Assembly: GCA_020060465.1 (NCBI GenBank)
Contig: JAGVAD010000048.1
Location: 1 to 64,000 of the forward strand
DNA length: 64,000 nucleotides
Direction of reading: 5' to 3'
Source of the DNA: Anaerolineales bacterium
Lineage (GTDB): Bacteria > Chloroflexota > Anaerolineae > Anaerolineales > UBA4823
Of this stretch, positions 53,651 to 61,272 are shown one piece after another. Numbering within the stretch: position 1 is the stretch's first letter; every line of letters begins with the position of its first letter. The notes beneath the pieces are model-generated. The model did not search any database. It was not told where the DNA came from and saw only the letters and a program-made list of their open reading frames with translations. Both the position numbers and the translations under genes were made by a program.

Positions 53651-54919
53651 CTATTTGTTTAACTCAACTGTGACAGGCTCGGTGTACATCCAGTTGTCAT
53701 TCCATTTGTACGTGCTGTCGTTGGTTCCACCGCCTTCAAAATTCCACGTGATCACCTGTGTCATAAAAGAGTTTTCATTGCCGGTGCCAGTCAGAGTCAC
53801 ATCCGCGTTGGGCAAAAGAATCGTGCCGCGAAAATATGAGACATTATTGCCGTTCAACTTCCACGAAGACGAAGCCATGGAGTAAATGAGCAGACCCGGT
53901 ACAGCGGGGTAAGGGTCTGGGCTAGCTGTTGGAGCGGATATGCGGAAATCGCAATTGCCATTGCAAGATAACCCGCCGTTCAAGAACACCAGCGTTACCC
54001 CTTCGCCATGTAGTTGACCGCCTTTGTTGCCATGCAGACCAACGCTGCCATTGATGCACCATAATCCAGGCGATAGAACCGAGGGCAGATCGGAGGCATT
54101 AACGATATGGGCGCCAGGGCGATTACATAACTCTTGCGGGGTAAAATCCAACGCATACGCGTCCGCAGAGATATGAGCAGCAGATTGCGGGTTGGGATGA
54201 AACTTGGAAGCCCCAGTGACTTCTGTGGCGTAAAAGATGCCCGATGAAGCAACCCCAGAGCAGTTGAAATCCTTAACATACACATCAATGCTGCCATTGC
54301 CACGCAGGCAGCCATTGGAAAAGATGCCTCCACCGCATACCGTTACATCCGGATTTCCATGAAAGGTCGCCCCATTTGATTGGCCGCTACAAGCGGCAGG
54401 ATTCAAAGCTACAATGGTATAGCCAAATGCCAGCGCCTTTCGCGGACGTACGCGCGCCACCGCCGTCACCACATTGCGCAAAGGGCGGTTCATGATTGTT
54501 TGAGCAAACGCGGTTGGCGTATCCTGAGTAATGCGCACTAGTACATCCAGATACTTTTCAGTCCCAGAATTGACACAAGTAGTAGCAACGCCGTGATTAT
54601 CGGCGGCATCGCTGTCTATAGTGAAGCTGTTGCTTGCGGCGCGGCTGATGGCGGCGCCGCTGGCTGCACTGATCGCCGATTGCAACGTTGCGCTATTGCA
54701 ATTCCAGGTTGCCTGGGTTACGCCCTGCTGATATATCACCTGCGCTGCCGCAGATGCTCCTGCCAGCGCTGAGGCGTCTGCTGCAGACTGCGCAAAACGG
54801 CGATCAGAATACACCATGCTGCCATCCACCGCCAGGGCGGTAAACCCCAGCAAGGCGACAATCGCCAGGGTGAGCAGGATCACCGCCTGCCCACTTTCAC
54901 TCCTTCGATGAGTCTTCAT
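53651..54919 (-). CDS. TadE/G-like secreted or pilus-associated protein
   Basis: 422 residues from the ATG behind AGGAGGTC; an ATG ten codons upstream is weaker. SESGQAVILLTLAIVALLGF with the following AVDGSMVYSDRRFAQSAADA is the Tad-type N-terminal motif (Flp-pilus assembly TadE/G-like), with one TM helix. The large exterior part is Cys- and Gly/Asn-rich (VCGGGIFSNGCLRGNGSIDV, then LHGNKGGQLHGEGVTLVFLN) and unassigned. No tad ATPase or pilin is nearby. A promoter with an overlapping palindrome lies 78 bases upstream. Confidence 0.82.
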   Translation of the reverse strand: MKTHRRSESGQAVILLTLAIVALLGFTALAVDGSMVYSDRRFAQSAADASALAGASAAAQVIYQQGVTQATWNCNSATLQSAISAASGAAISRAASNSFTIDSDAADNHGVATTCVNSGTEKYLDVLVRITQDTPTAFAQTIMNRPLRNVVTAVARVRPRKALAFGYTIVALNPAACSGQSNGATFHGNPDVTVCGGGIFSNGCLRGNGSIDVYVKDFNCSGVASSGIFYATEVTGASKFHPNPQSAAHISADAYALDFTPQELCNRPGAHIVNASDLPSVLSPGLWCINGSVGLHGNKGGQLHGEGVTLVFLNGGLSCNGNCDFRISAPTASPDPYPAVPGLLIYSMASSSWKLNGNNVSYFRGTILLPNADVTLTGTGNENSFMTQVITWNFEGGGTNDSTYKWNDNWMYTEPVTVELNK

Positions 54920-54992
54920 AATGACCTCCTGCAAAAAAAAGCGTCCCATAGTGATGAGAATATCAATGATTTCACTGGTACTTTAGTACTAA

Positions 54993-55025
54993 GATCAGTG
55001 TAATGGACACTGATCCTAAATGCAA
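54993..55025 (-). promoter_or_regulatory. Promoter of the Tad-like gene with overlapping operator
   Basis: On the minus strand TTGCAT, a 17-bp spacer and TACACT (54997-55025). A perfect 9-bp inverted repeat (GATCAGTGT / ACACTGATC, 54993-55015) covers the -10 box and part of the spacer, and a smaller palindrome GTACTTTAGTAC lies at 54978-54989. Repression by a dimeric regulator is likely. Confidence 0.65.
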
Positions 55026-55161
55026 CATTTTCTAACGTTTTTGTTATCACCAAAAATGTGACAATTTATCCTGAATCCATCACAAAACCCGCCCCACTAC
55101 GTCCGCGCAGGAACAAAGGCGGCCCATTTTCAAATCTCGAGCAACTGTCACAAACGATTGC

Positions 55162-55170
55162 TGATATACT
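55162..55170 (+). promoter_or_regulatory. Extended -10 promoter of the TolB-like lipoprotein
   Basis: TGATATACT matches TGnTATACT. The start would be near 55177, leaving a 130-base leader. Because it lies inside a 70-codon open frame (55058-55270), that frame is unlikely to be a gene; the rest of the 387-bp interval 54920-55306 shows no gene. Confidence 0.45.
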
Positions 55171-55306
55171 CAGAACCGCATTGCAGCACGTAATGGTCCT
55201 GCAAAATCTGGCGCGAGCATCATTTTCGATAAAGCGCCAGCTCCTGCAAAACGATTTGAACACGATTTAAGCAGGCTTTTATAACGTCATCTCCAGGAGG
55301 TTTCAT

Positions 55307-56626
55307 TTGAGGAGCACTTTCTTCTGCCTGATTCTTGTAGTATTTATTCTGACAGCATGCAATTTGCCATCCCGGTTTTTGTCACCGCAATCGCTCACGA
55401 TCTCCCCTGTTTCCACCCCTGAAACGGAAGCTGCGCTGCTTGAAACGCGACCCGCTCATCATGATGCTGCCGACCCTGGCAGCGCAGATCTGCTTCCCAC
55501 CCCGTTTCTGGAAACCGCTTCCCCTGAACCCCTGTCCATGTTGCCCGCCGCGTTGCTTTTCTTATCCCGCCAGAGCGGGCTTAATCAGATCTGGCGGCTA
55601 GAGGCGGACGGTCATTCATTGCGGCAGATAACTCACGAGGCTACTCCGGTGACAGACTTCGACATCTCGCCGTTGGATGGGCGATTGTCGTATGTGTCGG
55701 ACAATGACTTAATCCTCGCCAAGGCGGATGGAAGTGAGCGCACATTGCTGGTGGATGGACCGACGCTGCCCGCCGAAAACAATCCTGACTTTTCGAATCA
55801 ATTACTGGGAAAACCGCGCTGGTCGCCAGACGGCGAAAGCATCGCCTATAGTATGGGCGGGGTGAATATTATTGAGGCTTCGGGAGGAGTTCCGTTTCAA
55901 CTCATCCTCAACGAAAATCCGCCTCAGCCTAAGGACAATCCAGCCCAGACAGCGCACTTCTTTTACTGGCCCGAATCTTGGTCGCCCGACGGGAAGCGGC
56001 TGCTGTTGGGTTTCGCCGCTGCTCCCTCATTGGGAGGCCTGGCAGTGATCAACGCCGCTGGCGGCGAACCGGTCTTTATCCAAAATCCACCCCCCAGCGG
56101 AATATCAAGCGAGATGCCCGCCAACACTGCGCCAGTCGAAGCAGTGTGTTGCAATCCATTCTGGTCGCTGGATGGCGCGACGATCTATTACGCCAACCCC
56201 TTCTTGGGCATGTTCTCGGCTGGATTATGGCGCGCCGACGCTACCAGCGGTCAAAGCCAGACGCTCATACCAAGCCAAACGAAAGACGGGCTGTACCATA
56301 TGCCAGGATTTGTCTTCCAGGCGAAAAACGGCAAGCTATATTATTTTTACGGCCAGACGGACGCTTTCCCTGAAGGCGATGTCATGCTCACGCCGGTGCA
56401 GGCGGAAGCCGATGCACTGACCGGACGCGCTCCATTGCGCAGCGACGCCTGGTTGGTTGGCGAGGCGCTTTGGTCGCCCGATGCTCGCGGTGTAATTGTC
56501 CTTGACCTGGCTTCCGCCGCGCCGACTGAATTTCCGCCCTTGGGGAAACTATTCTATCTGCCTTTTAATGGCAACGCAGCGATCCCCTTGCCCGCTACAG
56601 GTTACGCGCTGCATTGGGCGCGCTGA
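55307..56626 (+). CDS. Lipoprotein with TolB-like beta-propeller
   Basis: 439 residues from a TTG with AGGAGG six bases upstream. Lipobox LTAC in a short signal peptide (FFCLILVVFILTAC). The body is a WD40-like/PD40 propeller: IWRLEADGHSLRQITHEATP, PRWSPDGESIAYSMGG, SWSPDGKRLLLGF, FWSLDGATIYYANPF and LWSPDARGVIVLDL mark successive blades. A surface-anchored binding or sensing role is likely but not readable. Confidence 0.87.
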   Translation: MRSTFFCLILVVFILTACNLPSRFLSPQSLTISPVSTPETEAALLETRPAHHDAADPGSADLLPTPFLETASPEPLSMLPAALLFLSRQSGLNQIWRLEADGHSLRQITHEATPVTDFDISPLDGRLSYVSDNDLILAKADGSERTLLVDGPTLPAENNPDFSNQLLGKPRWSPDGESIAYSMGGVNIIEASGGVPFQLILNENPPQPKDNPAQTAHFFYWPESWSPDGKRLLLGFAAAPSLGGLAVINAAGGEPVFIQNPPPSGISSEMPANTAPVEAVCCNPFWSLDGATIYYANPFLGMFSAGLWRADATSGQSQTLIPSQTKDGLYHMPGFVFQAKNGKLYYFYGQTDAFPEGDVMLTPVQAEADALTGRAPLRSDAWLVGEALWSPDARGVIVLDLASAAPTEFPPLGKLFYLPFNGNAAIPLPATGYALHWAR

Positions 56627-56656
56627 GCTGAGCATCTATTTGCCATCAACGAGGTC

Positions 56657-56884
56657 ATGATGAGCTTTAGGATCCGCAAAGCTTCGCTCTCCGACGCCCC
56701 CGCCCTGGCAGACTTGCTACGCCAGATCGGTTGGTGGGCGGCGTTCGAAGAAGAAACTTCCGCCGCGAACACAGCGCACGTCACCCGGATGCTGGCGCTT
56801 GATCTGGCGAGCAACTGCCATTCAGTTTACATCTTATGGCAAATTTTATATTCTGGATGCCCGATGAACAATCCTGACGGCTGA
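56657..56884 (+). pseudogene. Truncated GNAT N-acetyltransferase
   Basis: The first 55 codons match the start of a GNAT domain (FRIRKASLSDAPALADLLRQ); the acetyl-CoA binding motif that should follow is absent, and after SVYI the frame runs into unrelated codons to a TGA. About 100 residues are missing. Remaining DNA to 56995 holds only the amidase promoter. Confidence 0.65.
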
Positions 56885-56959
56885 GGAAGTCAGCGTTTTT
56901 GGCACACTCTTTGCACCCTTAATGCAGCAAATAGTTCGAATGTGTGCAATTTTTTATGC

Positions 56960-56988
56960 TTGTCAACTTCGCACAATTGCGCTATGAT
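56960..56988 (+). promoter_or_regulatory. Promoter giving a leaderless amidase mRNA
   Basis: TTGTCA, a 17-bp spacer and TATGAT (56983-56988). Seven bases after the -10 box comes the ATG at 56996, the expected start site itself. The earlier ATG at 56984 lies in the -10 box and cannot be used. Confidence 0.75.
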
Positions 56989-56995
56989 CGAAGCC

Positions 56996-57877
56996 ATGCC
57001 AGAATCTGAAAACCCTGCACCGCAAGCTGAAGCTCCTGCGCCTTCCCGCCGGGCGGTGAACTTCTTGCGCCCCAAGCTAACTGCCGCGCCGCGTCAGGGA
57101 TTGTTCTTCCAGCTTGGTTTGGTCATTGGCGTCGCGTTTGTGCTGGCTACCCTGTTCACCGCCTGGACGCCGGGGCAATTCAGCGGCTTTCCCGTTCCGC
57201 CCGCCGCGGCGGCGACCATCGCCCTACGCCCCAGCCCGACCTTCCCGCCGGGCGCTCCAACCCCCACGTTGCGCAACCCCAATTTGGTAGGGATTGTGGC
57301 CGGTCATTGGAAAAATGACTCCGGCGCCGTCTGCCCCGATGGATTGAAAGAAGTAGATCTCAACCTGCAGATTGCCACCCGCGTCCAGAAGCTGCTGGTC
57401 GAGGCCGGTTACCAGGTAGATTTGTTGCACGAATTTGACCCCCGTCTGACCAACTACCAGGCCGCGGCGTTGGTGTCCATCCATAACGACTCGTGCGATT
57501 TTATCGAAAACGCCACCGGTTTCAAAGTCGCCTCGGCGTTGGCCACCCGCCACCCGGAGAAGGCGGCTCTGCTCACCGCCTGCCTGCGTTCGCGCTATGC
57601 TTCGGCGACGGGATTGCCGCTGCACAGCACCTCCGTAACGCCAGATATGACCAGCTACCACGCCTTTGGTGAGATCCAGGAGACGACGCCAGCCGCCATT
57701 ATCGAAACCGGCTTTATGAACCTCGACCGTCAACTCTTGACCGAACGTACGGACGTTGTGGCCTTCGGCGTCGCTCAGGGCATTTTGTGCTATCTGCGCA
57801 ATGAAGTGGTCGCGCCCCCTTCCGCCGCTCCCACGATTCCATCAGCGTCTCCCGCCGCGCCAACCGCCAATCCGTAA
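56996..57877 (+). CDS. N-acetylmuramoyl-L-alanine amidase (Amidase_3)
   Basis: 293 residues. N-terminal cytoplasmic tail rich in Pro/Ala, one TM helix (LFFQLGLVIGVAFVLATLFT), a Pro-rich linker, then the zinc amidase domain: VGIVAGHWKNDSGAVCPDG (first Zn His), GLKEVDLNLQIATRVQKLL (Zn Glu), AALVSIHNDSCDF (second His) and AIIETGFMNLD (catalytic Glu). Cuts the bond between muramic acid and the peptide stem of peptidoglycan. The stop TAA abuts the ATG of an L,D-transpeptidase. Confidence 0.92.
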   Translation: MPESENPAPQAEAPAPSRRAVNFLRPKLTAAPRQGLFFQLGLVIGVAFVLATLFTAWTPGQFSGFPVPPAAAATIALRPSPTFPPGAPTPTLRNPNLVGIVAGHWKNDSGAVCPDGLKEVDLNLQIATRVQKLLVEAGYQVDLLHEFDPRLTNYQAAALVSIHNDSCDFIENATGFKVASALATRHPEKAALLTACLRSRYASATGLPLHSTSVTPDMTSYHAFGEIQETTPAAIIETGFMNLDRQLLTERTDVVAFGVAQGILCYLRNEVVAPPSAAPTIPSASPAAPTANP

Positions 57878-59017
57878 ATGCCGCTTCCCGATAGCGATCC
57901 CGCAGACAACGCATATTACCTCCAGGCGCTGCAAGCCGTCCAACAAGCGCGGCAGGCTTTGCAACGCGGCGACCGCATCCAGGCGCGGCGCTATGCCGCC
58001 CTGGCAGCGCGTCTAGCCCCACAACTGGAAGATGCCTGGTTGTTGTTAGCCGCAGCAACCGCCCAACCGCGCGCTTCCCTGGTTTATCTGAATCGCGCTC
58101 TGGAAATCAACCCCGCCAGCCGGCGCGCCCGCGCCGGTGTGCATTGGGCTGTTCAGCGCCTGCGCCGGGAGAGCGCCCAGGCTGTTCGTCTCACCCCCGC
58201 GCAAGTTGCACGCCCAGCGCCAGCGCCGCCGCTCTTCGAGCGCCCACGCCGTCGGCGTTGGCCGCTTTCGTTGAGCTGGCTTGTTGCATTGATTCTGTTG
58301 TGCCTGACCAGTTACCTGGCGTTTCAAGCCTGGTCGCCAGTCATTGCGCCGCCGTTGGAGGATGCCCGCCAAACCGCTATCGCCCGGCTGGTCAGCTCCA
58401 CCCCCACCGCCTCGCCGACGATCACATCCACTCCTACCGCCAGCCCGACGCCGACCGCGACTTTCACCCTTACGAATACGCCAACGCCCACGCCAACTCA
58501 TACGCCCACTTTCACGGCCACACCCCTTCCAACGGATACACCTACCTTCACCCCAACGCCGCCTCCCAGCAATACGCCTCCACCGCCCACTCCTCGCCCC
58601 ACCAAACGCCCCAAACCGCAAAAAACCAGCGGACCCGGCCCCAGACCGCCCCAGGTAGGCGCGGATGAACGCTGGATTGATGTGGATTTGTCCTCTCAAA
58701 CCACCTTCGCCATGCAAGGCGACCAGATCGTGAATAGCTTTATCGTCTCCACAGGTGTATGGCCTACCGTCACCGTGACCGGCGTCTTCCGTATCTATGT
58801 CAAATATCGCACCGCCGACATGTCTGGCGCGGATTACTATCTGAGCGGCGTGCCTTATGTGATGTATTTCTACCAGGGCTATGGGCTGCACGGCACCTAT
58901 TGGCATAATAACTTCGGTCATCCGATGAGCCACGGTTGCGTCAACCTGCGCCCTGCCGATGCCGGCTGGCTGTTTGAATGGGCTTCAGTAGGCACTGTCG
59001 TGTCCGTGCATCAATAA
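57878..59017 (+). CDS. L,D-transpeptidase with N-terminal TPR-like region
   Basis: 379 residues, start directly after the amidase stop. TPR-like helices (about 10-90, AYYLQALQAVQQARQALQRG) lie on the cytosolic side, then a TM helix near 130 (LSWLVALILLCLTSYLAF), a Pro/Thr stalk (about 175-250), and the YkuD domain ending GLHGTYWHNNFGHPMSHGCV, with the catalytic HGC, and NLRPADAGW. Forms 3-3 or 4-3 peptidoglycan cross-links or anchors proteins to the wall. Functional pairing with the amidase is likely. Confidence 0.92.
   Translation: MPLPDSDPADNAYYLQALQAVQQARQALQRGDRIQARRYAALAARLAPQLEDAWLLLAAATAQPRASLVYLNRALEINPASRRARAGVHWAVQRLRRESAQAVRLTPAQVARPAPAPPLFERPRRRRWPLSLSWLVALILLCLTSYLAFQAWSPVIAPPLEDARQTAIARLVSSTPTASPTITSTPTASPTPTATFTLTNTPTPTPTHTPTFTATPLPTDTPTFTPTPPPSNTPPPPTPRPTKRPKPQKTSGPGPRPPQVGADERWIDVDLSSQTTFAMQGDQIVNSFIVSTGVWPTVTVTGVFRIYVKYRTADMSGADYYLSGVPYVMYFYQGYGLHGTYWHNNFGHPMSHGCVNLRPADAGWLFEWASVGTVVSVHQ
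58401..58620 (+). repeat. Pro/Thr low-complexity stalk region
   Basis: Coding DNA rich in ACNCCN triplet pairs gives TPT-type runs (TPTATFTLTNTPTPTPTHTP). Serves as an exposed spacer. It creates long open frames in other registers that are not genes. Confidence 0.8.
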
Positions 59018-59068
59018 AACACCAGCGCCAACGATAGCCGAATAGATAAAATCCAGGTTGACTTTCGC

Positions 59069-59096
59069 TTTCAATGGGCGATCCCACAGGTATAAT
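59069..59096 (+). promoter_or_regulatory. Promoter of the LURP-one-like gene
   Basis: Consensus TATAAT at 59091-59096 with TTTCAA 16 bp upstream. Gives a 5' leader of about 43 bases. Confidence 0.5.
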
Positions 59097-59145
59097 AATC
59101 TCTGCCAGATATTAACCGCCCAAAGAACACTCTCTCGAGGCGATC

Positions 59146-59727
59146 ATGAACACAGCTATCTTTCAGCATTCCCACTACCTGTTGCGCCGCAAAGTGTTAG
59201 CGCTCACCGGAACCTTTCGCATTTACACACCGAACGGCGAATTGGCTTTCTTCAGCCAGCAAAAGATGTTCCGCTTGCGTGAGGATATCCGCATTTGGGC
59301 TGAAGAGACGCGCATCCACGAGTTGCTGCGCATCCACGCCCGCCAGGTGATAGACATTTCGGCCACGTACGATGTTTACGATGCCGTGCTGAACACGCGC
59401 CTTGGCGCGTTGCGCCGTCGCGGGTTGCATTCGCTGGCGCGAGATACCTGGGAGGTGCTAGATCTGAACGATCAACCTATAGGTCTGCTGCAAGAGGATA
59501 GCCTGGGGCGCGCTTTGCTGCGACGTATTCTCCTGGGCAGTCTGCTTCCACAGGATTATGATCTATTCATCGGCGAACAACGCGTGGCTGACTTTCGTCA
59601 GCGTTTCAATCTATTCCGTTACGAAATGGACTTAGACTTCAGCATGGACACGCAAAACTGCCTCGACCGGCGTTTAGGCATTGCCGCCGCCATCCTGTTA
59701 GGTACGATCGAGGGACGGCAAGAATAA
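59146..59727 (+). CDS. LURP-one-related (scramblase-like) protein
   Basis: 193 residues of the tubby-like beta-barrel type: HSHYLLRRKVLALTGTFRIY, NGELAFFSQQKMFRLREDIR and VLDLNDQPIGLLQEDSLGRA. In this fold a C-terminal hydrophobic helix (LGIAAAILLGTIEG) fills the barrel. Molecular role in bacteria is unknown. Separated from the next gene by 31 bases, probably cotranscribed. Confidence 0.85.
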   Translation: MNTAIFQHSHYLLRRKVLALTGTFRIYTPNGELAFFSQQKMFRLREDIRIWAEETRIHELLRIHARQVIDISATYDVYDAVLNTRLGALRRRGLHSLARDTWEVLDLNDQPIGLLQEDSLGRALLRRILLGSLLPQDYDLFIGEQRVADFRQRFNLFRYEMDLDFSMDTQNCLDRRLGIAAAILLGTIEGRQE

Positions 59728-59758
59728 GCGCCGGCCCCAGAAATTACGGAGCTTCAAT

Positions 59759-60190
59759 ATGGCGAATAAAGCCGTCTTTCAAGGATTGGTGTTCGACGAA
59801 TTCGACCGCCCGGCCGAAGTGGTGTATGTGGGCGCAGAAGCCTGTTACGTAGTGGACGATAACGGCTTTCGTCGTCACATCCCATCCGAACAGGTGGATC
59901 GGCAAGTGCTGGAGTTGATGTTGCAATCCATCGAGGGCCACGAAGACCTGGTCACCGATCAGGCTGCCAAGATGCTTGGCCAGGACGACATCTTCTCGCG
60001 AGCGATGATTGCCGCTCAGATTAAAAACATTGACCGACAGTTTGAAGCCCTGCTCAACACCGGCTTGCCCGAAGAACTGCGCGCATACCTAGGGATGATG
60101 GGTTTTCGCATCGTCATCAATGTGCATGGCGAGGTGATTGAATTCGAACAGCCGGGCGCCATCGCCGATGACGATTCAGGCGACGAGTAA
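59759..60190 (+). CDS. Hypothetical cytosolic protein
   Basis: 143 residues. An N-terminal beta part (VFQGLVFDEFDRPAEVVYVG, then YVVDDNGFRRHIPSEQVDRQ) is followed by helices and a short strand-rich end with an acidic tail. No family recognised; it looks like a conserved regulator-type protein without TM or signal. Convergent with DegV at 16 bases. Confidence 0.7.
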   Translation: MANKAVFQGLVFDEFDRPAEVVYVGAEACYVVDDNGFRRHIPSEQVDRQVLELMLQSIEGHEDLVTDQAAKMLGQDDIFSRAMIAAQIKNIDRQFEALLNTGLPEELRAYLGMMGFRIVINVHGEVIEFEQPGAIADDDSGDE

Positions 60191-60206
60191 ATCTGAAATT
60201 CTTGCG

Positions 60207-61082
60207 TTAGTCGGTCGCAATAACTGGATAATAGCACACACCCGCAGTGCCCGGCCCAGAATGCACGCCCAGCGCCGGCGAAAGCTCGGCGAACATCCAT
60301 TCCACCGCCTGCACCCGCGCTTCGATTAATTCGCGCAGTTTCTGCGCCTCTTCCAGCGCCGCGGCGTGCATATAGGCGATCTTGATCTTACCGCCCGCGC
60401 CTACGGCTTTCTCCACCATTTCAGCGATCATACGGTACGCCTGGCTGCGGCTGCGCGCTGTGCCAAGCGCAACGATTACCCCATCTTCCATGCCGATCAA
60501 AGGTTTGATATTGAGAAGCGAGCCGAGCAAGTGCTTGGCTTTACCAATGCGCCCACCCATATACAGATACTTCAGCGTGTCGGCGGTCTGGATCATGCGC
60601 ACCCGCGGAATCAACTGCTTGATGCGCTCCAGTACCTCTGCAATCGGCAATTGATCCAACACTGCCCGCGCTGCCTCAATCGCGATCCAGCCGTGGCACA
60701 TAGAAACATTGAGTGTATCAACCACCTCCACACGCAGCCGTGGAAGCGTCTCCGCGATCATGCTCTTGGCAGCCATAGCCGCCTGATAAGCTCCGCTGCC
60801 TTTGGAAGTCATGTGGATGCTGACAATCTCCTCCACGCCTTCCTCTTCCGCCAGCCTCTGATACATGTTGATATAATCTCCCGGTCCAGGGCTGGCGGTG
60901 GTGGGCAACTGCGTTGCGCTGGGCAACCAGCGGTAGAAACTATCTCGGTCAATGCTCACCAAATCACGCAGCACTTCCGCGCCGCGGTGGATGTAATAAG
61001 GCACGGTGTGAATCTTCAGCTCTTTCAACAAACGTTCAGGGATACTGATGGTGCTATCGGCGACGATGGCAAGTTTCGGCAT
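60207..61082 (-). CDS. DegV-family fatty-acid-binding protein
   Basis: 291 residues from the ATG behind AGGAGC; two upstream in-frame Mets are weaker. KLAIVADSTISIPERLLKEL, VSIHMTSKGSGAYQAAMAAK, VEVVDTLNVSMCHGW, TLKYLYMGGRIGKAKHLLGS and LLNIKPLIGMEDG mark both lobes; the deep pocket between them binds a fatty acid. Related proteins (FakB) present fatty acids to kinase FakA; no fakA is in this window. Confidence 0.92.
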   Translation of the reverse strand: MPKLAIVADSTISIPERLLKELKIHTVPYYIHRGAEVLRDLVSIDRDSFYRWLPSATQLPTTASPGPGDYINMYQRLAEEEGVEEIVSIHMTSKGSGAYQAAMAAKSMIAETLPRLRVEVVDTLNVSMCHGWIAIEAARAVLDQLPIAEVLERIKQLIPRVRMIQTADTLKYLYMGGRIGKAKHLLGSLLNIKPLIGMEDGVIVALGTARSRSQAYRMIAEMVEKAVGAGGKIKIAYMHAAALEEAQKLRELIEARVQAVEWMFAELSPALGVHSGPGTAGVCYYPVIATD

Positions 61083-61207
61083 GAGAGCGCTCCTGTAGAT
61101 CATCAAAAACAGCGCCAGGGCTTATCGTAAAAAGCAACACAAATTGCAACTTGAGTGTATCACCAATGGCCCTCTGATGCAAGGATCGTCTTCGCCGCGA
61201 CAAATAT

Positions 61208-61236
61208 TTGACAAAACCGCTCCTACCGGCTATACT
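61208..61236 (+). promoter_or_regulatory. Strong promoter of the histidine kinase
   Basis: Consensus TTGACA, a 17-bp spacer and TATACT, 36 bases before the ATG. One of the best promoters in the window. Confidence 0.85.
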
Positions 61237-61272
61237 TTTTTCACAGCGCATGAGCACTCTTAATCAGGAGAA

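Noticed and set aside
55058-55270. 70-codon open frame between the Tad-like and TolB-like genes
   Set aside because: No ribosome site, odd composition, and an extended -10 promoter lies inside it.
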